Below are positions 1 to 4,804 of a DNA stretch of 5,336 nucleotides, in pieces (within the stretch, counting starts at the first letter, position 1; the number at the start of each line of letters is the position of its first letter). Under the pieces are notes generated by a model. The model did no database searches. It had not been told where the DNA came from and worked only from the letters and a program-made list of their open reading frames with translations. The position numbers and the translations under genes were made by a program. Origin of the DNA: DATLMR01 sp035537555 (GTDB taxonomy: Bacteria; Acidobacteriota; Blastocatellia; UBA7656); NCBI GenBank assembly GCA_035537555.1, contig DATLMR010000340.1:1-5336 (forward strand), given 5' to 3'.

Positions 1-1189
1 CTTCCGCGGAGGCGAACCTGCCTGCTCTCACCCTGAACCACCTGCCGCGCTTGCCAAGATCGGCCGCGACTACGCGCGCCGGAATGCTCGCCCGTACAAG
101 GTAATCGGAGAACTGGCGGGCCGCGGCTTCATCGGGAAATGCCGCCGCCTGCAATGAAAACGCCCCCATATTGCTTTCCACCTCGGCCGCTGCCTCGGCG
201 GGGCGGGCGGCCTCCGGAGGAGCCGCCGAAGCGTATTCCGGCGCGGGCGCTTGCCCCGATTGCTCGGAAGCCGTGGCCTGCGGGCCACTCTGCTGCGGCT
301 CAGTCTGCCTGGTATCAGTCTGCCGAGGATCGGTCTGCTGCGCCTCCGTCGGAACCAGGGCCTCCGCGGCTGCCGCTTCTTGAGGGTCGAGGGAGGGCTG
401 AGAGATTATGAAGTAACCCGCCGCCGCCGCCGCGAGGAGTAAGACCGCCGCCACCGGAACCAATATCTTTTTCCAGTTGCTCGACTTCTCCGGACTCAGC
501 AGGACCGGGTACTCGTTGGCCGAATAGTCCCAGGCGGGAAGAGGGTCGTCCCAGGGATCGACCGCTTCTTTATAATCGTCTTCTTTTGTCTCTTGCGAAT
601 AAGGCGCGGTTGCTTCAGCGGCCGCTTCAGGGGCAGACCGGGCCGCCGGTGACGCGGGCCGCTCGAAGCCCGGAGCTTGAAGGCCCTCGAAAGAAGTGAA
701 AGCGGGCGATTCTTCCTCCTCGCTCGAAATCTCTCTCGGAGCGGGCGCTTCGTCTTCGGAGACGAGGCCGGGCAATCCCCCCGTTCGGGGCTCTTCGTCG
801 GGTAGAGGCTGGAGCTGCACTACGGGATCAGGGTCTGCCCACTCCATTTCGCGCGGAGAGTCTTCCGCGCCGTCGTACGGGTCTGCGTCTATATCGCCTA
901 TATCCTCATCGCTTATTTCCTGGGCCGTCTTCGGGAACTCTGCCTCGGATCCCGGTGTGTGCTCCGAAGCGGTGCTCGGATAAGTGTCTACCACCGAGAC
1001 CGCCGCCGCGCCGAGGCCCGCATGCCCGCCCGGTATGACCGCGGGCCGCGCCCTCGCAACGGGGAGAATCGTATCCACCATCGACCGGCATTCTTCGCAA
1101 AGCCGCGAGGGGCTCTCGCGATCGGAGGAGTATGTCGGTATCTCCTGTCTGCACAGAGGGCAAACGGCTTTCGTCATTTCCAGTTGCAT
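1..1189 (-). CDS. Zinc-ribbon / single-TM / SPOR-domain envelope protein (3' end cut by window edge)
   Basis: The frame is open from the ATG at 1189 to the window edge, giving 396 codons with the C-terminus missing. Residues 10-34 carry two CxxC pairs (C10/C13, C31/C34), a small zinc ribbon. Residues ~70-235 are acidic, Pro/Ala/Glu-rich and probably disordered. A hydrophobic helix follows at ~242-262 (starting ILVPVAAVLLLAAAAAGYF), preceded by WKK. A Gln/Pro/Ala-rich stretch leads to a SPOR-like domain from ~341 (GAFSLQAAAFPDEAAARQF, later WFRVRAGRF). SPOR domains bind glycan strands stripped of stem peptides, often at the septum. The inferred topology is cytoplasmic zinc ribbon, one membrane span and periplasmic SPOR. 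The start is supported by AGGG seven bases upstream; an ATG four codons later is possible. The SPOR call is firm; the role of the zinc ribbon is unknown. Confidence 0.85.
   Translation of the reverse strand, partial: MQLEMTKAVCPLCRQEIPTYSSDRESPSRLCEECRSMVDTILPVARARPAVIPGGHAGLGAAAVSVVDTYPSTASEHTPGSEAEFPKTAQEISDEDIGDIDADPYDGAEDSPREMEWADPDPVVQLQPLPDEEPRTGGLPGLVSEDEAPAPREISSEEEESPAFTSFEGLQAPGFERPASPAARSAPEAAAEATAPYSQETKEDDYKEAVDPWDDPLPAWDYSANEYPVLLSPEKSSNWKKILVPVAAVLLLAAAAAGYFIISQPSLDPQEAAAAEALVPTEAQQTDPRQTDTRQTEPQQSGPQATASEQSGQAPAPEYASAAPPEAARPAEAAAEVESNMGAFSLQAAAFPDEAAARQFSDYLVRASIPARVVAADLGKRGRWFRVRAGRFASAE
293..337 (-). repeat. Three tandem 15-bp units inside the SPOR protein gene
   Basis: Three consecutive 15-base units encode QTDPR, QTDTR and QTEPQ (residues 285-299) in the periplasmic linker between the membrane helix and the SPOR domain. 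The units differ by a few bases, so the array is old or diverging. It probably varies linker length and has no function of its own. Confidence 0.6.
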
Positions 1190-1349
1190 GAGCGATCCCT
1201 ACGAACCTGCGCTCACAGGCCGCGAATAAGTGAACAGTCGATGCGGATGGATAAAGATTATCTAAACACACCCATACCTCGTACCAGCACTGGTTCTAAG
1301 GAAATATTTATTGGGGCATTCAATGTGGGGCAGCCAATTAAGCGGAGCG

Positions 1350-1377
1350 ATTATACCACAGGGCATCTCTATTACAA
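1350..1377 (-). promoter_or_regulatory. Extended -10 sigma-70-type promoter for the SPOR protein gene
   Basis: On the minus strand the -35 element is TTGTAA (1372-1377), the spacer is 16 bases, and the -10 is a perfect TATAAT (1350-1355) preceded by TGG, an extended -10 motif. Transcription would begin near 1343 and leave a leader of about 150 bases before the ATG at 1189. That leader contains two small inverted repeats, GATAA-AGA-TTATC (1250-1262) and ACCAG-CA-CTGGT (1283-1294), which could be operator or RNA-hairpin sites. This is the best promoter in the window. Confidence 0.65.
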
Positions 1378-1423
1378 GTGATTCTTTCAATTTGACCGAA
1401 CCGCTCGCAGCAGCGCCTTTCGC

Positions 1424-1443
1424 AAAAAAAAGCGGTCACGCCC
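1424..1443 (-). terminator. Possible weak intrinsic terminator overlapping the PilZ gene stop
   Basis: On the minus strand the stop codon of the PilZ gene lies in the loop of a short hairpin (GGGCG, loop TGAC, CGCTT; three G-C pairs plus two G-U pairs) that runs straight into eight Ts (1424-1431). The T tract is convincing but the stem is weak, so termination may be partial. Confidence 0.35.
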
Positions 1444-1792
1444 GGCTCTCCTCTTTAGGTTTTAAGGTAGCTATATAAGCGTTTATCTCTTCCAGGTCCT
1501 CGTCGTCCAGGCTGAGGAACTCGACCCCGAGCCCCGAGTTCTTCTTGGCATAGACCACGCGCGAGACGGCGATGACGCGGTGCTTGTTGGGTAGCTCGAA
1601 GCGCACAACCATCCGGGTTCCGGTCCGTATGGGCTCTTCCGTGCTTATAAACAGGCCGCCCGTGCTGATGTTTGCCATGCTTCTCCTCACACGCGAAGGG
1701 CCGCTGCTGCTGTTCGTGAGCTCGTATTCGACCTGTGCTGTTATGGGAGCGCGCTCAAACCGGCGGCGTTCCAACTGGGCAGAACTTTTCAT
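1436..1792 (-). CDS. Single-domain PilZ protein (probable c-di-GMP receptor)
   Basis: This 118-residue soluble protein is almost entirely one PilZ domain. The c-di-GMP-binding signature is complete: RxxxR at R10-R14 (RRFER) and NxSxxG at N41-S43-G46 (NISTGG). The later GLGVEF segment (87-92) is also typical. The C-terminal helix is acidic, then ends in a short charged tail. PilZ proteins sense cyclic di-GMP and pass the signal to partners controlling motility, exopolysaccharide or envelope functions; the partner cannot be read here. A longer frame starts at a TTG at 1810, but the ATG at 1792 has AGAGG six bases upstream, so I chose the ATG. It lies upstream of, and on the same strand as, the SPOR protein gene, with a separate promoter between them. 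Confidence 0.92.
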   Translation of the reverse strand: MKSSAQLERRRFERAPITAQVEYELTNSSSGPSRVRRSMANISTGGLFISTEEPIRTGTRMVVRFELPNKHRVIAVSRVVYAKKNSGLGVEFLSLDDEDLEEINAYIATLKPKEESRA

Positions 1793-1798
1793 TGTACA

Positions 1799-1803
1799 CC
1801 TCT
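1799..1803 (-). promoter_or_regulatory. Ribosome binding site fixing the PilZ start
   Basis: AGAGG on the minus strand sits six bases before the ATG at 1792. It lies inside the longer TTG-started reading frame, which supports the downstream ATG as the real start. Confidence 0.65.
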
Positions 1804-1830
1804 GTTGCAACCTGTTCCTGCTGGAGGCAA

Positions 1831-1860
1831 ATCATAAAACACAATCTGTTTATAAGACCA
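1831..1860 (-). promoter_or_regulatory. Weak candidate promoter for the PilZ gene
   Basis: An AT-rich patch in otherwise GC-rich DNA carries TATGAT on the minus strand (1831-1836), five of six matches to a -10. The corresponding -35 (TGGTCT with an 18-base spacer) is poor. The initiation site would be about 30 bases before the start codon. An alternative further upstream is TTGTCA (1952-1957) with TAAATG (1929-1934). Confidence 0.25.
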
Positions 1861-1980
1861 TCGCCCTTGGGGGCGCCGCCGGGTCCCCTCGTCCGCCGGA
1901 GGCTTCATCGGGCTCACTGTGGGACTAACATTTACACAATTTCCGCCTGCTTGACAAGGCCAAACAGCGCGGGCATCCCA

Positions 1981-2003
1981 CCGGCGCTCACCGGCGCTCA
2001 CCG
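1981..2003 (+). repeat. Tandem decamer, 2.3 copies
   Basis: CCGGCGCTCA occurs twice back to back (1981-1990, 1991-2000) followed by CCG of a third copy that then diverges. It is non-coding. It could be replication slippage or a protein-binding site; two copies are too few to tell. Confidence 0.7.
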
Positions 2004-2119
2004 TGCTCTTTCTCTGGAATCGTGCCGGCTCGATAGAGGCGGGCGTGCCCGGCCGCGTCGTCGCAATCAAAGAGCTCCATAGAAAGCACACGCGCGACTC
2101 CGCAGACGCCGGAAAACCC

Positions 2120-2172
2120 CGATTCGGTTAGAACCCCTTGAGAAACCTCCTTCCCGACAGGTTCCCGAATCG
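2120..2172 (+). repeat. Nested inverted repeat / hairpin with CCTCCTT in the loop
   Basis: CGATTCGG (2120-2127) pairs perfectly with CCGAATCG (2165-2172). Inside it GAACC (2131-2135) pairs perfectly with GGTTC (2160-2164), leaving a three-base bulge (TTA) on one side and a 24-base loop. The loop contains CCTCCTT (2146-2152), which resembles the anti-Shine-Dalgarno end of 16S rRNA. Its CTCCTT can pair with AAGGAG (2310-2315) before the gene at 2328. Thirteen base pairs in a nested arrangement suggest a real RNA hairpin or a protein-binding dyad, but no promoter upstream of it is convincing. Confidence 0.45.
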
Positions 2173-2206
2173 ACCCAAACGACGCAACCGACCCTGACAC
2201 GAAAAA

Positions 2207-2239
2207 GCACGGAGCAAACTGAAAAGTTGACAGCCGTGC
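2207..2239 (+). repeat. Second inverted repeat with a GAAA tetraloop
   Basis: GCACGG (2207-2212) pairs with CCGTGC (2234-2239). Within it AACT (2217-2220) pairs with AGTT (2225-2228) around GAAA, a GNRA tetraloop, with an internal loop between the two stems. It follows the 2120-2172 hairpin by 34 bases and overlaps a perfect TTGACA (2227-2232), which has no matching -10 at the usual distance. Confidence 0.4.
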
Positions 2240-2265
2240 CGCGTTCTGGCAATCTCTTAGTTTGT

Positions 2266-2293
2266 TTGATCAGCGCGCTTCGCGCCCTATTAT
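2266..2293 (+). promoter_or_regulatory. Candidate promoter for the small Cys/His protein, with an inverted repeat in the spacer
   Basis: TTGATC (2266-2271, four of six to consensus), a 16-base spacer and TATTAT (2288-2293, five of six) would start transcription near 2300, just ahead of the ribosome binding site. The spacer contains a perfect dyad GCGCG-CTT-CGCGC (2273-2285), the position expected for a repressor operator. If transcription instead starts upstream, the dyad would form an RNA hairpin just before the ribosome binding site. Confidence 0.4.
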
Positions 2294-2327
2294 TCAATGA
2301 AGGCAGTGAAAGGAGAGTTGATAAGTA

Positions 2328-2561
2328 ATGGCTAAAAGAGGAGCAGCCCGCGCAGTGCGCCTGTCTTGCCCAAAGTGCGCCGAACAGTTTACGGTCGTGG
2401 CATTTCTGTCCGGAGGGATCGATGCCGGCGATTACTGGAAGACGAGAGCCGAGGAGCATGATTGCGAAGCTCACGCGAAGGCCCTGGCGTCGATGCGCAA
2501 CGGAGACGGCACGAAGAACCCGCTCAAGGCTTCGAAGGCCGCGGCAAAAGGCAAAAAATAG
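2328..2561 (+). CDS. Small basic Cys/His protein (possible zinc-binding), uncharacterised
   Basis: A 77-residue protein I do not recognise. The N-terminus (MAKRGAARAVRLSCPKC) is basic and carries C14-P-K-C17. A later cluster H44-D-C46-E-A-H49 could complete a zinc site, giving a CxxC...HxCxxH arrangement. The middle holds a short hydrophobic stretch (FTVVAFLSGG) and an amphipathic helix. The C-terminus (~63-77) is a Lys/Ala-rich tail ending KAAAKGKK, of the kind seen in nucleic-acid-binding proteins. An in-frame TAA two codons before the ATG fixes the start no further upstream; AGGAG lies 12 bases ahead, slightly far. It is monocistronic, with its own promoter candidate and a strong terminator. 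Nucleic-acid or metal binding is inference from composition only. Confidence 0.75.
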   Translation: MAKRGAARAVRLSCPKCAEQFTVVAFLSGGIDAGDYWKTRAEEHDCEAHAKALASMRNGDGTKNPLKASKAAAKGKK

Positions 2562-2576
2562 ATTCGATTTTAACGC

Positions 2577-2610
2577 GGGCGGTCCTTTTCAGGGCCGCCC
2601 TCTTATTCTT
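2577..2610 (+). terminator. Intrinsic terminator of the small Cys/His protein gene
   Basis: GGGCGGTCC (2577-2585) pairs along all nine positions with GGGCCGCCC (2592-2600), one pair being G-U, around the loop TTTTCA. The stem is followed by the T-rich TCTTATTCTT. It begins 16 bases after the stop codon. Confidence 0.85.
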
Positions 2611-2688
2611 CCCTCTCTCCATCACCGGCAAATGTTCTTAACCATCTCTGACAGACCCGCGCGCCGGAAGTTTGCCCGGAATGGACGC

Positions 2689-2717
2689 TTGCTGGTAAGA
2701 TCCCTGCTTTCAATTAT
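2689..2717 (+). promoter_or_regulatory. Candidate promoter for the 2Fe-2S protein gene
   Basis: The preceding terminator implies that the gene at 2748 has its own promoter in the 137-base gap. The best pair is TTGCTG (2689-2694), 17-base spacer, AATTAT (2712-2717). An overlapping alternative is the extended -10 TGGTAAGAT around 2693-2701 with TTGCCC 18 bases further up. Neither matches consensus well. Confidence 0.3.
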
Positions 2718-2747
2718 CGAAGGGGACCCGATCGATACGAGATAATC

Positions 2748-3752
2748 ATGAGCACAAATAGCGAGACTCTTTTCGAAGCCTTCCTGAACCAGCACGACGA
2801 GCGGGCGTGGGAGCGCATCCTTCAAACGCTTATGCCTTCTATCCACGAAGTGGACAAGAACGCCACCGAGATCTGGTTCCACTTCTTTCCTCTCTCGCTG
2901 GCTCGCGCCCTTGCGAGCGCCGAAGACCCGGAAGAGCTCGCGCGCAAGCTCCAGCTTCAGGGCAAGTACCGGCTGGGCGAAAGCATCGACACGTCGCACG
3001 TCTTCCTGTACGGCCACCGCTACTGGCCGCAGGTCAAAGCGGCGGTCTCCGAGCTTGCTTCCAGCGGAGTTCCGTCGAGCCTCGAACTCGCCTCGCAGAT
3101 ACGCGATGTCGCGCGCCGCGTGGCAAAGCAGGCGAACGCTCCGGAGTCTCTGCTCGTCGGCATCTGCGCCGTCGCCTTCATGACGTTCCAGCAAGCGGGC
3201 GCAGCCGCGTTCAGGTCCGCGCCCGGGAAGACGGCGAATGTGGCGAACGTGTCTCCGAAGGAGGTCTTGAAAGAGAGGGCGAAAGACGACAACCAGGGCG
3301 TGCTCGGCTTCCTGAAAGGAGCCAGGAAGGAATGGACCGTCACCTTCGACGAGAATGACGCCGCCGCGAATTTCAAGTTGATTCACACGCAGGCCTTGAC
3401 TACCGCGGCGGCAAACGACCCGCGCGACCACACGGCGCGCGACCCGAGGTGCATACCCGGCGGCGGCCCTATTCCGATAGAGTGCCGTTCGGCTGCATGC
3501 GGAACCTGCTGGGTGGGCGTGCTGGGAGGGGCCGAAAAGCTCTCCGACGTGAGCCGGCTCGAAGGGGCGAGGATCAAGACCTTCGGTTACATCGAGACGG
3601 ACGACCCGAAGCCGCTCATTCGCCTGGCCTGCATGGCGCAGGCGCACGGCGCGGCCTCCATCGTGATCCCGCCCTGGAACGGCGTCTTCGGTAAGTTCAT
3701 ACGAGGCGAAAAGAGCATGCTCGAAGAGGCGGAGACCGGAGCTATGGGCTAG
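2748..3752 (+). CDS. Two-part protein: uncharacterised helical N-terminal region + C-terminal 2Fe-2S ferredoxin domain
   Basis: A 334-residue soluble protein with no signal peptide. The C-terminal part (~195-320) is ferredoxin-like: it opens with a strand WTVTFDEND and carries the 2Fe-2S ligand pattern C246-x4-C251-x2-C254 within ECRSAACGTCWVGVLGG, with the fourth ligand at C295 (RLACMAQAHG). The 40-residue gap before C295 is longer than the ~29 of plant ferredoxins. C235 is an extra cysteine just before the cluster loop. Residues ~1-160 look mostly helical, with aromatic/His motifs such as WFHFFPLSLARAL and SHVFLYGHRYWPQVK that I cannot assign to a family. Residues ~160-195 seem to be a linker. 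One-electron transfer is the likely role of the C-terminal domain; the N-terminus may bind a partner or cofactor. The ribosome binding site is weak (GAG six bases before ATG). It converges on lipA with a 3-bp gap. Confidence 0.88.
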   Translation: MSTNSETLFEAFLNQHDERAWERILQTLMPSIHEVDKNATEIWFHFFPLSLARALASAEDPEELARKLQLQGKYRLGESIDTSHVFLYGHRYWPQVKAAVSELASSGVPSSLELASQIRDVARRVAKQANAPESLLVGICAVAFMTFQQAGAAAFRSAPGKTANVANVSPKEVLKERAKDDNQGVLGFLKGARKEWTVTFDENDAAANFKLIHTQALTTAAANDPRDHTARDPRCIPGGGPIPIECRSAACGTCWVGVLGGAEKLSDVSRLEGARIKTFGYIETDDPKPLIRLACMAQAHGAASIVIPPWNGVFGKFIRGEKSMLEEAETGAMG

Positions 3753-3755
3753 GAC

Positions 3756-4751
3756 TCAGGGCTTCTCTCTTCCCTTGAGCTGGACCAGAGTGGCCGCGGG
3801 TATTTGCATCGAGTCCCGCGCCCATTCGCCCGAGAATATCGGGTCCGCGCCGTAATCGTTCGGGTCCGCGACTCCTTCGGCTCCATTCGTGTGCCTTCCC
3901 GCGTGATAAGAGCTCCGCACGAGCGGCCCCGCCTCGACGTAGCGGAAGCCCATCTTTAAGGCTTCCTCCCTCATATGCGCGAATTCCTCGGGGGCGTAAT
4001 ACTTCTCGATCGGGATATGTCTGGGCGTGGGGCTGAGATACTGCCCGACGGTCAAAATATCGCAGCCGGTCGAGGCGATATCGCCGAACGTCTCGAGCAA
4101 CTCGTCTATGCTCTCTCCGAGCCCGACCATCAGGCCGGACTTCGTGAGCAGAGGGTAGTCGGACTTCCTCGCGTGCGCGCGCCGCAGAAGCTCCAGCGTC
4201 TGCGCGTATTTCGCGTCGGGGCGAACCCGCTTATAGAGCCTGGGCACCGTCTCGGTATTGTGGTTCAGCACGTCGGGCCGGGCGGCGAGAATATTAGCGA
4301 GCGCCTCTTCATTGCCGCAAAAATCGGGAATCAGCACTTCCACCCGCGTGCCGGGGTTCAGGCGGCGCACCCATTGAATAGTCCGGGCGAAGTGGAGCGA
4401 GCCGCCGTCGGGCAGCTCATCGCGATTGACGCTCGTGATTACGGCGTGCTTAACGCCGAGCCTCCGTACCGCTTCTCCGACGTGGCGCGGCTCTTCCGTA
4501 TCGAGCGGAAGCGGCTTGCCTTTTCCGACCGCGCAGAACCCGCAGTGCCTGGTGCATATATCGCCCAGGATCATGAAAGTGGCGGTGCCTTCGCCCCAGC
4601 ACTCGAAAATGTTCGGGCAGCGGGCCTCCTGGCAGACCGTGTGCAGGCTGAGGTCGCTGACCATCCGGCTCACGCGGTCGAAGGACTCGTCCGAGCGAAT
4701 CCTGACCTTGAGCCACTCGGGCCTCGGCCCGGTAAGTTTCGGTTTAGCCAT
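3756..4751 (-). CDS. lipA: Lipoyl synthase (radical SAM, two 4Fe-4S clusters)
   Basis: This 331-residue enzyme inserts two sulfur atoms at C6 and C8 of octanoyl groups on lipoyl domains (2-oxoacid dehydrogenase E2 subunits, glycine cleavage H protein) in the cytoplasm. All hallmarks are present: the auxiliary-cluster ligands C40-x4-C45-x5-C51 (CQEARCPNIFEC), the radical SAM motif C66-x3-C70-x2-C73 (CTRHCGFC), conserved segments EVLIPDFCGN, NHNTETVPRLY, SGLMVGLGE and QYLSPTPRH, and RSSYHAG at 279-285, whose second serine (S281) should be the serine ligand of the auxiliary cluster. The start ATG has AGAGG (4760-4764) eight bases upstream. The N-terminus is short and ~46 residues follow RSSYHAG, longer than the E. 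coli tail. It lies 53 bp downstream of the RND permease gene on the same strand, so co-transcription is possible. No lipB is visible. Confidence 0.97.
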   Translation of the reverse strand: MAKPKLTGPRPEWLKVRIRSDESFDRVSRMVSDLSLHTVCQEARCPNIFECWGEGTATFMILGDICTRHCGFCAVGKGKPLPLDTEEPRHVGEAVRRLGVKHAVITSVNRDELPDGGSLHFARTIQWVRRLNPGTRVEVLIPDFCGNEEALANILAARPDVLNHNTETVPRLYKRVRPDAKYAQTLELLRRAHARKSDYPLLTKSGLMVGLGESIDELLETFGDIASTGCDILTVGQYLSPTPRHIPIEKYYAPEEFAHMREEALKMGFRYVEAGPLVRSSYHAGRHTNGAEGVADPNDYGADPIFSGEWARDSMQIPAATLVQLKGREKP

Positions 4752-4804
4752 TCAATTAGCCTCTAAACGTACTCCGGCTTTCCGCGCCAGAAATACGAAA
4801 CGCA

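Larger units (their letters stand above)
1793..2327. other. Gene-free divergent intergenic region, about 535 bp
   Basis: No reading frame here has both a credible start signal and protein-like composition. The frames that cross it are Arg/Pro/Ser-rich or antisense to the small gene at 2328. It separates the PilZ gene (leaving on minus) from the small Cys/His gene (leaving on plus). It contains an AT-rich patch near the PilZ start, a TTGTCA-like -35 on minus at 1952-1957 with only a poor -10 (TAAATG, 1929-1934), a tandem decamer at 1981-2003, two inverted repeats at 2120-2172 and 2207-2239, and a promoter candidate at 2266-2293. I see no tRNA, transposase or CRISPR structure. Confidence 0.6.

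Noticed and set aside
906..1271. Minus-strand frame of 121 residues and plus-strand frames overlapping the start of the SPOR gene
   Set aside because: They overlap the zinc-ribbon frame, which has CxxC pairs, a membrane helix and SPOR similarity. The alternatives have low-quality composition and no matching start signal.
1938..1957. Sigma-54-like element TTGGCCTTGTCAAGCA on the minus strand near 1945-1965
   Set aside because: The spacing between the GG and GC dinucleotides is one base short and the flanking consensus is poor.
2146..2152. AAGGAGG on the minus strand as the ribosome binding site of a hidden minus-strand gene
   Set aside because: No ATG, GTG or TTG lies at a usable distance downstream on that strand.
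2120..2172. tRNA-like or T-arm-like sequence (GGTTCCCGAATCG)
   Set aside because: The stem has the wrong loop size (24 bases) and there is no acceptor stem, anticodon arm or D-arm around it.
2227..2255. Perfect TTGACA (2227-2232) as the -35 of a plus-strand promoter
   Set aside because: Sixteen to eighteen bases downstream there is only CAATCT-like sequence, with no acceptable -10. The hexamer is also part of an inverted repeat.
2067..2474. Minus-strand frame of 135 residues opposite the small Cys/His gene
   Set aside because: It crosses the structured intergenic DNA and the terminator-flanked plus-strand gene, and has no credible ribosome binding site.
2622..3647. Open minus-strand frame of 341 residues antisense to the 2Fe-2S protein gene
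   Set aside because: It is Arg/Val/Leu-rich with no recognisable motif. The plus-strand frame has a complete 2Fe-2S ligand pattern, so this is a GC-rich shadow.
3975..4766. Plus-strand frame of 263 residues across lipA
   Set aside because: It is antisense to a lipA gene with every conserved motif intact, and its composition is typical of a high-GC shadow frame.
4752..4804. Stem-loop (CTGGC / GCCGG) between the RND permease gene and lipA as a terminator
   Set aside because: The stem is only five pairs including one G-U and no T tract follows.
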